A stretch of DNA of 64,000 bases from positions 30,001-94,000 of the forward strand of contig CAUYUJ010019868.1 of NCBI GenBank assembly GCA_963575745.1, given 5' to 3'. Both the position numbers and the translations under genes were made by a program. Positions 28,110 to 37,940 of this stretch are shown here, piece after piece. The notes under the pieces are model-generated. The model did no database searches, was not told the DNA's origin, and was given only the letters and a program-made list of their open reading frames with translations. Position 1 is the stretch's first letter. The number at the start of each line of letters is the position of its first letter. The DNA comes from Prorocentrum cordatum (lineage: Eukaryota > Sar > Dinophyceae > Prorocentrales > Prorocentraceae).

Positions 28110-30302
28110 CTAGCCCGCGAAGTAGAAGACCACCACGTCGTTCTCGAGTAGATGTCGTGGCAACCAGCGCCGTCGTGCTTGCAGTGACTGTTGCGACCAG
28201 TCCTCGAAGTCTAGCCTGAAGAGCTGGTCGCCCTTGAGCGTAGTGACCATCCTGAGCGGGGCGTCCGCGGCGTGCAGCTGCGGCTGCGCTGTCTGGAGCC
28301 GCTGACCCCCGCGTCTAGCCTTCACCATCTTCAGCGGCTCGCTGATGACTCCTCCCAGCTCCTCCAGGAAGAGGTCCGAGCCCCAGATGATCGTCTCGAT
28401 ATCCTCGCCCATCTTCTCCAGTAACCTCCTATGCCAACTCCGGAACGTGTCCAGCTCAGCGCACAGCTCCACCGTCAGCAGCTCGAACTCGCCGTACTGC
28501 GTACGCCGTCCCCGGCGGAAGCCCAGCGGGCGTCCGCCAGGAGGCACGCCGCGCTCGCGGCGAGCAGGCGCTCGGCCGCGCCTGGGCCTCACGGGCACCT
28601 CGGCCGGTGCCTCTGCGGCCTCCGCCGCCGCCTCGGCAGGCGGCGCGTCCTCTCCGAGAGGCGGGCCCTCCTGGTGCGCCTCCTCTGGCACAGGCTCTCC
28701 CCGCGGCGGGCTCCGCGATCGCGGACGCTCGTGAGGGCAAGCATCCTCCACCGGGAAGGCCGCATCCATGACCAGCGAGCTGCGGTAGTCGATCTGCATC
28801 TGCTGGAGCACGCCGCGACAGAAGGCCTTCGCGAGGCCCACGGGGTAGGCTGCCGCCTGCTGCGCCCGATAGCCGCCCGAGTTCCTCCCGAGCAGCTGCT
28901 GGTGGGCGCCGGGCGGACAGGCACAGCGCTTGCTCAGTTGGTTCGCCACCGCTGCGCTGTTCGCGAGCCACCCCGTCGGCTTCTTGATCGGCTTGCCCGT
29001 GTCCCTGTCGCAGGCTCCGTAGGCACATTGATCTCCGCGCACAAACACAACACCTTCCAAATCCCACAAACGTATCAGGATGCCATCATACTCCCAAGAA
29101 AGTGCTGTCAAAGGCTGCTCTATCAAGAAATGCCGTCCTCTCGCATGCACACATCGAGATGCCCGTCGAACGAGCAAAAGATAACGACGAGCACTCCTGC
29201 GGACCTCATCCCAGTCGATGAGCTTGTTCATGTTGGTCATCAAAGACCACGGATGACATGGAAAAGCCAACACTGTGATGTAAGGCCAGTGCAGGTCGAG
29301 GATCCGGTAGAGTAAGGCCCGTCCAGGGCCCTTGAGCAGGTCATAGTCGGGAGAGTGGTCCACGTCCAGCGGCTGAGACTGCATCCAACCGTACTCCTTT
29401 GCACCGTAGCGCGTCAGGATGTGCTCTCCACCGAACGGCTCGAACACCACCGTGGTCTGGAAGTCGGCGGTCACGAAACGCTCCGCCTCGAACCTCGGTC
29501 GAAGTAGCTCCTCCCGTAGTCGACGATCCTCTCCACGAAGCTCACGCCAGGTGGACTCGAGCTTCTTCCGAGTCGTCTTGGAGAGGATCCCTGTCGCGTC
29601 GGTGGCCAGCACACCGCGATCCTTCGACAGGAATGCGTGGCCAACCTCCTCCTCGACTCGGATCTCCTCGCCGTCGGACTCCTCGAAGACCGACTCCTTC
29701 TGCGCCTGCGCGTAGAAGAACTCCGAGTCCCTATTATTCGAGATCGCCGTCGCTGATCTTGAACTCGAAGCTGCTGCCGATCGGTGACCGTCATCGTCTC
29801 CCCAGTCATCAAGTCGCACTGCCAAGTGACCGCCCACCTTGAGCAGCTGCACGTCCACGGCGAGCGTCTGCAGCTCCATCCGCATCTCCTTCAAGTGGAG
29901 CACGGCACCCAGCGCCTCCTGCGACGCCAGGCTGACCAGGAGCGGGGTGTCGCAGTCCTCCATCTCCGCGCTGAAGATCACCCCGCGGCGGCCGCCAAGG
30001 GCGACCGGGATCTCGACCGCGCGCCCCTCCTGCCTCTTGCCAAAGGCCGAGGAGAAACTCCTCACGCGGTCCGTCACCTTGATCTCGAGGCCGCGGGGAT
30101 GCAGGCACCTCTTCTCGAACAGCTCCCGCCAGTGTTTGCCGTGCATACATCTTGTGCAACCGGTATCGATGAGCGCCACTGGTACGTCAGACGTGTCACT
30201 GTCTGCACTCACCATAAGCACCATCTCCAAACATCCTTCCCCGGGTACTGGGCGCACGTGGCGCCCGCGAGGGGCCCCTCTGGGCCCCGGTGTGGAGTGT
30301 GC
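28110..30302 (-). CDS. Copia protease plus methyltransferase-like domain
   Basis: Open from the codon after TGA 30303-30305; the first GTG is at 30257 and the first ATG at 30224. Numbered from 30257 (715 residues): aspartic protease with VALIDTGCTRCMHG (catalytic Asp31-Thr-Gly) and DTPLLVSLASQ at 103-113. A middle region has coiled, charged segments. Residues ~295-480 look like a degenerate SAM-dependent C5-methyltransferase: DYDLLKGPGRALLY, VLAFPCHPWSLMTNMN (Pro-Cys at 333-334, motif IV-like), FLIEQPLTALSW (378-388, motif VI-like), then RGDQCAYG and KPTGWLANS...LSKRCACPPGAH. A Pro/Arg-rich linker (510-585) and an acidic C-terminal module end at TAG 28110-28112. The methyltransferase assignment is inference from motif order. 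Confidence 0.8.
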   Translation of the reverse strand, partial: AHSTPGPRGAPRGRHVRPVPGEGCLEMVLMVSADSDTSDVPVALIDTGCTRCMHGKHWRELFEKRCLHPRGLEIKVTDRVRSFSSAFGKRQEGRAVEIPVALGGRRGVIFSAEMEDCDTPLLVSLASQEALGAVLHLKEMRMELQTLAVDVQLLKVGGHLAVRLDDWGDDDGHRSAAASSSRSATAISNNRDSEFFYAQAQKESVFEESDGEEIRVEEEVGHAFLSKDRGVLATDATGILSKTTRKKLESTWRELRGEDRRLREELLRPRFEAERFVTADFQTTVVFEPFGGEHILTRYGAKEYGWMQSQPLDVDHSPDYDLLKGPGRALLYRILDLHWPYITVLAFPCHPWSLMTNMNKLIDWDEVRRSARRYLLLVRRASRCVHARGRHFLIEQPLTALSWEYDGILIRLWDLEGVVFVRGDQCAYGACDRDTGKPIKKPTGWLANSAAVANQLSKRCACPPGAHQQLLGRNSGGYRAQQAAAYPVGLAKAFCRGVLQQMQIDYRSSLVMDAAFPVEDACPHERPRSRSPPRGEPVPEEAHQEGPPLGEDAPPAEAAAEAAEAPAEVPVRPRRGRAPARRERGVPPGGRPLGFRRGRRTQYGEFELLTVELCAELDTFRSWHRRLLEKMGEDIETIIWGSDLFLEELGGVISEPLKMVKARRGGQRLQTAQPQLHAADAPLRMVTTLKGDQLFRLDFEDWSQQSLQARRRWLPRHLLENDVVVFYFAG

Positions 30303-30461
30303 TCAGGCCGAAGACGGCGGTGGCCGCGCCTCGCGCAGCCTCTGCTCGCCCTCGTTGTAGTTCAGCGTGCCCTTGCAGTCCGGAAACTGACTGCATCCGA
30401 AGAACCAGCCGCCTGTCCGATGATTCTGGCGAGCCACCAGAGCCTTGGAGCACTTCGGGCA
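30303..30461 (-). CDS. Topoisomerase-type zinc ribbon (N-terminal piece of copia polyprotein)
   Basis: Fifty-two residues from 30461: CPKCSKALVARQNHRTGGWF, then FGCSQFPDCKGTLNY, then a charged tail. The CxxC...GC-x4-FPxC layout is the zinc ribbon seen at the C-terminus of bacterial topoisomerase I and, in dinoflagellates, near the protease of copia polyproteins. It is in the same frame as the protease, separated by one TGA (30303-30305) and 16 codons. Immediately upstream is TAG at 30462-30464. That TAG could instead be the end of an intron (GGCTTAG|TGCC), which would explain the missing start and gag. Confidence 0.75.
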   Translation of the reverse strand, partial: CPKCSKALVARQNHRTGGWFFGCSQFPDCKGTLNYNEGEQRLREARPPPSSA

Positions 30462-30479
30462 CTAAGCCACGCGGCGTCC

Positions 30480-30905
30480 GGGATATTTTGGCCACGCGGC
30501 TCGGCGTCCGACGCCGCGCAGAGGTCGACAGTATTCGGCGGCACGTTTGTGGCGATTTGTGCGTTCTTATTTGTGTGGCTTCCGACGGCCCAGAAAGGCC
30601 CAGAAGGCACCAAGATGGCCCCAAGACAGCCCGAGAGGCTCCCAAGAAGGCCCCAGGACTGCCCAAGGGGGCCCCAAGATTGCTGAAGAAGCCTCCAAGA
30701 AGGTTCCTAGAGGGTTCCCAGACGGCCCAATAGACATCCACGATTGCCCTGAACCGCCCCAAAAAGGCCCCAAGGCGGCCCAGAGAGGACTGAAAGACGG
30801 CCTCCGCAGGCGCCAGACGACAGAAGACGGCCCAAGAGGCCCCGAGAAGCTCCCAAGAGGCCCCCAAGAGGCCCTCAGGAGGCCCCCAAGAGGCCTACTG
30901 CCTCC
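30480..30905. repeat. Duplicated ~420-bp repeat, copy A
   Basis: Begins GGATATTTTGGCCACGCGGC, contains the palindrome CGGCGTCCGACGCCG, GTCGACAGTATTCGGCGGCA, and a CCAAGAGGCCC block, and ends at a (CTC)n run. Copy B is at 31484-31905 with high similarity throughout. It lies directly upstream of the copia zinc-ribbon codons. Confidence 0.8.
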
Positions 30906-31079
30906 TCCTCCTCCTCCTCCTCCTCCTCCTTCTCCTCCTTTTCCCTTTGCTCCCTCTTCTCATCCTCTCCCTCTTCGGCACCCGACGCTGGGGTTAGTTG
31001 GCCAAACACAGCCCTGGAGGACCTCCAGGGCTCTCCGAAACCGCCCCACAGAAGCCCAAGGCAACCCCAGAAACAGGCC

Positions 31080-31440
31080 GATGACGACGGGGAGTGGTTT
31101 GTCCAGAAGAGAAGACGCTCGGTACCACACGCAACGCATCCAGCGCATCCTGCATCTCGGGCTAAGCACGCGGCAGCCCCATCCAAACCCCGCACAAGCG
31201 TAGGTGGGCCCCTAGACAATCCAGGCAGTGTTCATGAGAGCCGGGAGAAACGTGATAACAAGAGGTGTCGAATTTGACGACTCAGAAGGGCTAGTCCACA
31301 AGGGAAGACGAAAGCTGTCACGTGTGACCCATCCTGCGCATCCTACGCCTAGACGGCCGCGTAGAGCCTCCAGGTGCCCTCGAACTACCCCACATGAGCG
31401 TAGGTTAAGCCCAATTGAACCTAAGCAAGGCGCAAGAGAA
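31080..31440 (+). other. Two related coding-like segments, unknown
   Basis: 31080-31220 reads DDDGEWFVQKRRRSVPHATH and 31270-31440 reads DDSEGLVHKGRRKLSRVTHP; both are followed by AHP(A/T)-type text, so they are diverged tandem copies. Acidic DDGEW followed by basic residues resembles linker regions of LINE gag-like proteins. No domain is recognisable; low confidence that they are translated. Confidence 0.25.
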
Positions 31441-31483
31441 GGGCGAGCGCCATCAAAGATATTTTAGCCAAACGGCTTCCGGA

Positions 31484-31905
31484 ATATTTTGGCCAAGCGG
31501 CTCGGCGTCCGACGCCGCGCAGAGGTCGACAATATGCGGCGGCACGTTTGAAGCGATTTTAGCGTTCTCATTTGTTTGGCTTCCGACGGCCCAGAAAGGT
31601 CCAAAAGGCCCCCAAGGTGGCCCCAAAACAGCCCAAGAGGCGCCCAAAAAGGCCCCAAGACTGCCCAAGAGGGCCCCAAGATTGCCTAAGAGGCCTCCAA
31701 GAAGGTCCCTAGAGGGTTCCAAGACGGCCCAATAGACATTCAAGACTGCCCTGGACCGCCCCAAGAAGGCCCCAAGGCGGCCCAGAGAGGCCTCAAAGAC
31801 GGCCTCCGCAGGCGTCAGACGACAGAAGACGGCCCAAGAGGCCCCGAGAAGCTCCCAAGAGGCCCCCAAGAGGCCCTCAGGAGGCCCCCGAGAGGCCTAC
31901 TCCTC
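31484..31905. repeat. Duplicated ~420-bp repeat, copy B
   Basis: Direct copy of 30480-30905 (GGAATATTTTGGCCAAGCGGC, the same CGGCGTCCGACGCCG palindrome and the same order of CCAAGAGGCCC units). It is likewise followed by a (CTC)n run at 31903-31975. Confidence 0.8.
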
Positions 31906-32145
31906 CTCCTCCTCCTCCTCCTCCTCCTCCTCCCTCCTCCTCCTCCTCCTCCTCCTCCTCCTCCTCCTCCTCCACCTTTTGCTCCTGCGTCTAATCCTCT
32001 CCCTCTTCCTCCCCCAAGTGTTCCCCAGGGGTTTCCACAACGGCTGTGGGAACACATAGCCCAATACCTTGGACAAACTTTGGCCCAACGTTTGGCCACA
32101 TAAACGTTTCCAATAAGGCAAGGGGGCGGTGGTGATTCGCATTAG

Positions 32146-32480
32146 GCGTCTTCAATAGAGACAAGAGGTGTCACAAGAGCTGCGCTGGCACGGTGGCGGG
32201 GCATGCCGCAGACAGCTGAATATAAAAACGGTGTTCGTACCTTCTCTGATATCACGAGAGTCCTGAGCCAAATCCAGTAGGTGGGCCTCAGGGGCGCACT
32301 TGGGCTGTTTTGGGGCGTCTTCAATAGAGACAAGAGGTGTCACAAGAGCTGCGCTGGCACGGTGGCGGGGCATGCCGCAGACAGCTGAATATAAAAACGG
32401 TGTTCGTACCTTCTCTGATATCACGAGGGTCATGAGCCAAATCCAATAGGTGGGCCTCAGGGGCGCACTTGGGCTGTTTT
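32146..32480 (+). repeat. Tandem duplication, 169-bp unit x2
   Basis: GCGTCTTCAATAGAGACAAG starts at 32146 and again at 32315. The two units are nearly identical, including GCACGGTGGCGGGGCATGCC and TATCACGAG(A/G)GTC(C/A)TGAGCC. Confidence 0.9.
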
Positions 32481-33545
32481 GGGCGCGTCTTGGGCCGCCT
32501 TGGGGCTCTCTTGGGCCGTCTTGGGGCCCTCTGGGGCGCCTCCCCGGCTGCCTTGGGGTAGTATTGGGGGCTTTCGATGTCGTCAAGAAGTGTACGACAG
32601 CGAAAACAATTGATATGGCACAAATATACGTTATACGAAGGGAATGGGGCTATTTTTGCAATTTGGAGATCTCTTCGAGCGCGTCTTGGAGGCCTTTTGG
32701 GGCGTCTTGGGGGCTTCTGAAGCCGTCTGGAGGCAATGTTGGGCGTCTTGGGTGACCTTTGGGCGTATTAAATGCTTTCTGGTAGCTTTTTGTAAGCCTC
32801 AGGGGCGCACTTGGGTTGTTTTAGGCGCCTCATCGGCCGTCTTGGGGCTCTCTTGGGCTGTCTTGGGGCCCTCTGGGGCGCCACTTAGGTTGTCTTGGGG
32901 CGGTCTCGGGAGCCTCTGATGTGGTCAAGAACTATACGACAGCGAAAACAATTGAGGTAGTAAAAATATACGTTTTGCGAAGGGAATGGGGCTATTTTGC
33001 CCTTTTGGAAATCTCTTCGGGCGCGTCTTGGAGGCCTTTTGGGGCGTCTTGGCGGCTTCTGAAGCCGTCTAGGGCGATGTTGGGCGTCTTGGTGCGACCA
33101 TTGGGCGTCTCGGGTCGCGTTTGGAACGTCCCGAGTCCTTTCTGGTAGCCTTTTGTGGGCCTCAGGGCCGCACTTGGGCTGTTCTGGGCGCCTCTTGGGC
33201 CGTCTTGAGGCTCTCTTGGGCTGTCTTGGGGCCCTCTGGGGCGCCTCTTGGGCTGGCTTGGGGCTGTCTTGGGGGCCTCCGGCGTCGTCATGAACTGTAC
33301 GGCAGCGACAACTATTGATGTAGTAAAAATATACGTTTTACGAAGGGAGCGGGGCTGTTTTTGCCTTTTGGAGATCTCTTCGGGCGCGGCTTGGACGCCT
33401 TTTGGGGCGTCTTGGGGGCTTCTGAAGCCGTCCGGAGGCAATGCTGGGCGTCTCAGAGCGACCTTTGGGTGTCTCGGGTCTCTCTTGGAGCGTCTTGGGG
33501 CTCTCCTGGCGTTTTCTAATGGCATTCTGTGGGCCTCCGGCGCCT
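32481..33545 (+). repeat. Three tandem copies of a ~350-bp TTGGGGCC-rich unit
   Basis: The landmark TACG(A/G)CAGCGA(A/C)AAC(A/T)ATTGA recurs near 32592, 32936 and 33298. Each is followed by ATATACGTT(A/T)T(A/G)CGAAGGGA and by GATCTCTTCG(A/G)GCGCG. Between landmarks lies the CCAAGAGGCCCC-type repeat on the opposite strand to the 30.6 kb and 31.6 kb blocks. Confidence 0.8.
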
Positions 33546-35080
33546 CCAGAGCCCCCAGTCCCCACATTTGCGGTCGTGGTCCCGGCCCCGGGCCCCCGGA
33601 CCCGGTGCGCCGTTATATGTATAAGTCGAATCGGCGATCGGAATGAATCGGATCGGCTGAAATCGGCAGCCAAGTCGGGAGGAGTCGAATCGATTGAAAT
33701 CGGCAGGGAAGTAAGGCCTCAGTGAGACATCGGGGTCCGCATCGGAGTCTGAAGCCGAACAGAATCGGAATCGGAAGCCATCAAAGTCGATTCGAATCGA
33801 ATCGGAGGGATCGAAACGAGCCCTGGCAACCTGGGTCTGGCGCCATACGATTGCCAGAGCGCGGTAGAAGGCCACATGCAAACCCCACCCCCACCCGCCC
33901 ACGACTTCTGCGGGGGGGAGGGTGGGGCTCGCTTCGCTCGGGAGCTCTTGAGCGAAGTGAGGCCCACCCTCCCTGCCAGACATCCTGGGGGGGGGGAGGG
34001 GCAGGTCTCGCACGTGGCCCCCCTACGAGCGCGGGCCCACACGTGCCGAGCCAACACGCGGCGCGCTGCCAGCGACGCCTGGAACGGGGCACGCGCCGCG
34101 TCGCCAAACGAGCGCATCGGGCCCAGACCCCCGACGTCGTCATGTCTGTGCATGGCGTCGACCCCCCAAGAGAGGTCCGGACCCACTCCCCGGGACCGGC
34201 TTTTCATCCCCAGTCGTTTTGTTGACGGTCCCGAGGGCCAGTCAGGGCCCCCAGAGGCCGAAGATTCGGAAAGACCTCCCGTCGTCATCTGTTCAGCACC
34301 CGAGGGGGCCTGTGGGGCAGCGGAGGTCGTCAGCAACTCCTCGGGAAGTCGGATCGGACAGGACCGCGCGTTGGGTCGGGCCGCATCGGCACGGCGTCCC
34401 GAGATCGCACCGGAACGGCCGCGCCCGGCTGCCCCGCGGCGACTCGGGGCCGCGGAGCCGCTTCGAGGGAGCGCCGCGGAGCCGCGTCGGCTCGGGCCAG
34501 CCGCACCGGACCGGTCGGAGCACCGCAGGGACCGCTCGGGCCGACCACATCGGACAGATCGGACGGGATCCCGCCATCCGCCGGTCGGGGGATCGCAAGT
34601 ATGGATTAGCGATCCATGGATTTGGCGCGCGGTCGCCAAATCCATGGATCGGGGGAGGTGCCCTCCCCAAGATGCGGCCGACGGCGCCTCGCTCGGCGGC
34701 GGAGATGTGCGATGTCCCATGGAAGCGGGACCCGTCTCTAACCCACGCCGCCGTGATGCATGCTTGCGATCGCCTAAATTGAGGTCACCCCATTTAGGGG
34801 GGGCCCTCTGGGCACCCCATGCAGGCCACCCCCTATTGCCAACCGCCCGACCGAGAACCTCAGGAGAAAGAGCCCGGAAAACCCCCATGACCGACCCTGA
34901 TGCCTCCCCATTCGGGCCACCCCATCTAGATCACCCATCTCTATGCCACCCCCTTTAGGGGGGCCCTCTAGGGGACCCTCCTCCATCTGTGCGAGATCGC
35001 CTGAGATCGGGCCGCCCACATCGGACAGCTCGGATGGGACCCCGCCATCCGCCGGGAAGGCCGCACACCGCACCGCACCC
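33546..35080. other. Non-coding stretch with short direct and inverted repeats
   Basis: CGAATCGG-type oligomers at 33620-33805; an imperfect palindrome (GCTCGCTTCGCTC ... GAGCGAAGTGAGGC) around 33925-33965; a perfect 17-bp hairpin at 34611-34650; a direct repeat of a CACATCGGACAG...CCGCCATCCGCCGG block at ~34550-34590 and ~35015-35058. No gene recognised. Confidence 0.5.
34611..34650. repeat. Perfect 17-bp inverted repeat, 6-nt loop
   Basis: Arms GATCCATGGATTTGGCG (34611-34627) and its exact reverse complement (34634-34650) around CGCGGT. No poly-T follows, so there is no reason to call it a terminator. Confidence 0.9.
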
Positions 35081-35088
35081 GCCTCCGC

Positions 35089-35250
35089 TCAGGTCGGGCA
35101 TGTCCCCCTGCAGGCGGATCGGGGACTTGTTAACTGATTTGTTTACCAAAAACTCAAGCATCGCCAAAAAAGGCTAGACAAATGGTCCCCAGACTACTTT
35201 CTGGGACTGTCTTTGGATGTTCCTGCTGTAGAGGGACACGCCCGACGTAA
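35089..35250. mobile_element. Complete 162-bp TIR element with ~8-bp TSD (same family as 18022)
   Basis: The left end TCAGGTCGGGCATGTCCCCC and the right end (reverse complement TTACGTCGGGCGTGTCCC) match the TTAAGTCGGGCCTGTCCC termini of the 18022 element. The flanks are GCCTCCGC (35081-35088) and GCCTCCGA (35251-35258), a 7/8 matching target duplication. AT-rich interior, non-coding. Confidence 0.8.
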
Positions 35251-35389
35251 GCCTCCGACCGCGACCCCCATCGGCACACTCCTTGCCCGATCTCGCTCCA
35301 CGGGCGCGCCGGCCGGCAGGAACCCAAGGAGGGAGGGGGGCTGAGCGTGTGGCCGCGCACCTTCTCACCGGCGACTCGACTGCCACCAC

Positions 35390-35585
35390 CTCGCCTCCTC
35401 CTCCTCCTCCTCCTCCTCCTCCTCCGCCTCCTCCGCATCCTCCTCCGCCTCATCCTTCCCCCTCCTCCTCCTCCTCCTCCTCCTCCTCCTCCTCCTCCGC
35501 CTCCTCCTCCTTCCCCCTCCTCTTCCTGTTCCTTCCCCCTCCTCCTCCTCCTCCTCCTCCTCCTCCTCCTCCTCCTCATCCTGCA
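35390..35585. repeat. (CTC)n/(CCT)n array
   Basis: Interrupted CTC triplets; the Ser/Pro/Leu and Glu/Arg/Gly frames here are its shadows. Confidence 0.95.
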
Positions 35586-35739
35586 TGAGGCCTGAAGCTA
35601 AAGGCGGGTCGATTCGAAATTGGTACCGTCGGTTAGCTCTCGTCCCCAGCCGTCGCGGTGGAGGGAAAGAGAGCAAAGACGAGCAAAGAGAAAACTAATG
35701 AACGACCGAACGAGGACGGGAAGAATCTATTGACACACC

Positions 35740-36295
35740 GTGCTATTGATACGTTCCGGAAATTCCGGGATTTCTAACAGCCTTCGCGCGGGGTGCACCT
35801 TGCGTCGAGTATTGTCTACTCTGGCTGGCTGGCGCCGCTGGTCAGTCACCCATTCGCAATCGAGTGGTCGCCCGTAAGGGGTTATTTGGCAGTTGCTGAC
35901 CCCCCTTCTCGTTGCCGAGCGCGGGGGGGACGGTGGCGCACCGTCGTATTGCCCGCCGCCGCGCGCCGCGCGCCTCGGCGGATTTCCAAAGACCTGGCAA
36001 GGCAAAGCATCCTCGACCCTGGAAATTTCTCCGGGGGTAAAGTTGAACAAATCTGGGGGCATTTTCGAACATGTCCGGCCTACATTTTGAAACGTACCAG
36101 ATACGTTTTTGAAAACTTCCGGGATCGATTTTGAAAAATTCCGGAATCCATTTTGAAAAATTCCGGATTTCAGAAAGCTTCAGATGTCCTGCGCGGCGGG
36201 CGCATTCCACCCCTCAAAACTGTTTTTTGGAGAAATTTCCGGGCTCCTTTTTGAAAAATTCCGGAACCGCTTGCGCGGGAAAAAGCGGAAGCGTC
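35740..36295. repeat. TTTTGAAAAATTCCGG short dispersed/tandem repeat
   Basis: TTTTGAAAAATTCCGG occurs in tandem near 36130, 36153 and 36250, with related AATTCCGGGATTT and AACTTCCGGGATCG pieces from 35755. Contains a GCGCGCCGCGCG-rich insert around 35960. No gene recognised. Confidence 0.6.
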
Positions 36296-37440
36296 TTCTG
36301 ACGCATTTTACAATCCAGAAATCATGTCCGGGCGGTCCGACGGGCGCGGCCGGCTGGTTCACGCGCCGCGCCGCGCGCGATTGTGCGCAGCGCGCGCCGC
36401 GCGCTGCGCCCGCGAACAGCACTCGAAGGGGCTACCTCGAAAACAGCGCCACGGCAACTGCGACTCGCGGACCCCCCAAGAGTAACACAGCATGCAGCTT
36501 GGAATCTTCGAGGGCGCTCCGATGCGCGAAAAACGCACTGCGAACATCACGCAAAGAACCTGCGCGACGGAATGCGCTCGACCATTCGTCCCTGGAGCCA
36601 GCGCGGAAGAACAGGAAAACCTGGAAATCTGGAAAACTATCAATATCAATACTTCATGCTCCTCTGACGAACAGAGCATAGGGATGGGGAGGAAAAGCAG
36701 AAGGAAAGGGAGAATGGGTCGCCCGAGCACCGACAGCTCCCCGAAAGCTCCCCCGAGGAGAAGGCGAAGGTAGAAAGGAAATGATAAGTGAGGAAGAAGG
36801 ATGGAAAGAGGGAAGGGAAGGAGGGGAGGAGGGGAAGGAAGGGAGGGGAGGAGGGGAAGGAAGAAAGGAAGGGGAGGGGGAGGGGGAGGAAGGAGGGGAA
36901 TGAAGGAAGGGAGGAAGGAGGGGGAGGAAGGAGGGGAAGGAAGGAAGGAGGGGCGGCGGGGAGGGGGAGGGGAAGGAAGGAAGGAATGAGGGGAGGAGAG
37001 AGGAGGGAAGGAAAAGGAAAGAGGAAAGAGGGACCCAAACATCAGACGTCGTGTTCCTTCTCTCTCCCAAAGGGGACCGGCGGTTCATCCTGAGTCGGTT
37101 CCTGGACGGCCTCGGGGACCCGTGAGGGCTCCCGAATGCCGCCAGCGGGAGGGAGGAAAGACCCGCCGTCGCGATGTTCCACGACGCGAGGCTCTCAGGG
37201 CTCTTCCGTCCTCTGGGCAGTCTTCGGGCCGTAGCACGGGCCTCCAGCGGACGTTCGGGACGATCCAGGCACTCCCAGAACACTCTCGGCACGGCGCGGC
37301 TGATGAGAGGCATCCCCAGGCTGCAAGCGCCACGCGGAAATCACGAAATCGCCCGATGACCTCAAGCCATAGACCCTCCAAGGAGGTAAGGCTCCTCCTC
37401 GGTCCTCGATCCTCGCCCTCTCTGCGCCCCAGCGCCGGGC
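36296..37440. other. Non-coding stretch with GGA-rich array
   Basis: GC-rich DNA, then a GGAAGGA/GAGGGGAAGGAAG array at ~36780-37030. No gene recognised. Confidence 0.55.
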
Positions 37441-37692
37441 GTGAGCGCGGGCGGAACGTTCAGGCCTCTTCCTTCTCCTCCTCATCCTCTTCCGTCTCCT
37501 CCTCCTTCTGCTCCTCCTCCTCCTCCTGCTACTCCCTCCTCCTCCTCCTCCTCCTCCTGCTCCTGCTCCTCGTCCTCCTCCGGCTCCTCCTCCTCCTCCT
37601 GCTCCTACTCCTGCCCCGGCTCCTGCTCCTGCTCCTGCTCCTGCTCCTCCTCCTCCTCCTCGTCTTCCTCCTCCTCCTCCTCCTCCTCCTCC
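37441..37692. repeat. (CTC)n array up to assembly gap
   Basis: CTCCTC/CTGCTC triplets running into the second N gap. Confidence 0.9.
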
Positions 37693-37792
37693 NNNNNNNN
37701 NNNNNNNNNNNNNNNNNNNNNNNNNNNNNNNNNNNNNNNNNNNNNNNNNNNNNNNNNNNNNNNNNNNNNNNNNNNNNNNNNNNNNNNNNNNN
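37693..37792. other. Assembly gap (100 N)
   Basis: Exactly 100 N inside a triplet-repeat array. Confidence 0.99.
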
Positions 37793-37891
37793 CTCCTCCT
37801 CCTCATCATCATCAGCAGCAGCAACAACAGCATCATCAGCAGCCGCATCAGCATCAGCATCATCATAAGCAGCATAATCATCAGCGGCGGT

Positions 37892-37940
<49 letters not shown>

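Larger units (their letters stand above)
24477..30461 (-). mobile_element. Ty1/copia-type retrotransposon, 5'-truncated
   Basis: On the minus strand a single reading frame from 30461 to 24477 encodes zinc ribbon, aspartic protease, methyltransferase-like domain, integrase, reverse transcriptase and RNase H. It is broken only by TGA at 30303-30305 and TAG at 28110-28112. Protease-integrase-RT-RNase H order is diagnostic of Ty1/copia. No gag proper is visible upstream: the frame is preceded by a TAG at 30462-30464 and then by a duplicated repeat. LTRs were not identified. Catalytic residues of integrase, RT and RNase H are all present, so this copy is recent or under constraint. Confidence 0.9.

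Noticed and set aside
24477-31500. LTRs of the copia element
   Set aside because: I compared the 24.0-24.5 kb flank with 30.5-31.5 kb and found no shared long repeat; only the internal 420-bp repeat is duplicated, on one side.
32250-32470. Possible relict spliced-leader (GAGCCAAATCC resembling the complement of the dinoflagellate SL)
   Set aside because: Only about ten bases match and they sit inside a 169-bp tandem repeat; the SL core was not found on either strand.
33300-36300. Short GC-rich hairpins as bacterial-type terminators
   Set aside because: No U-tract and the context is eukaryotic.
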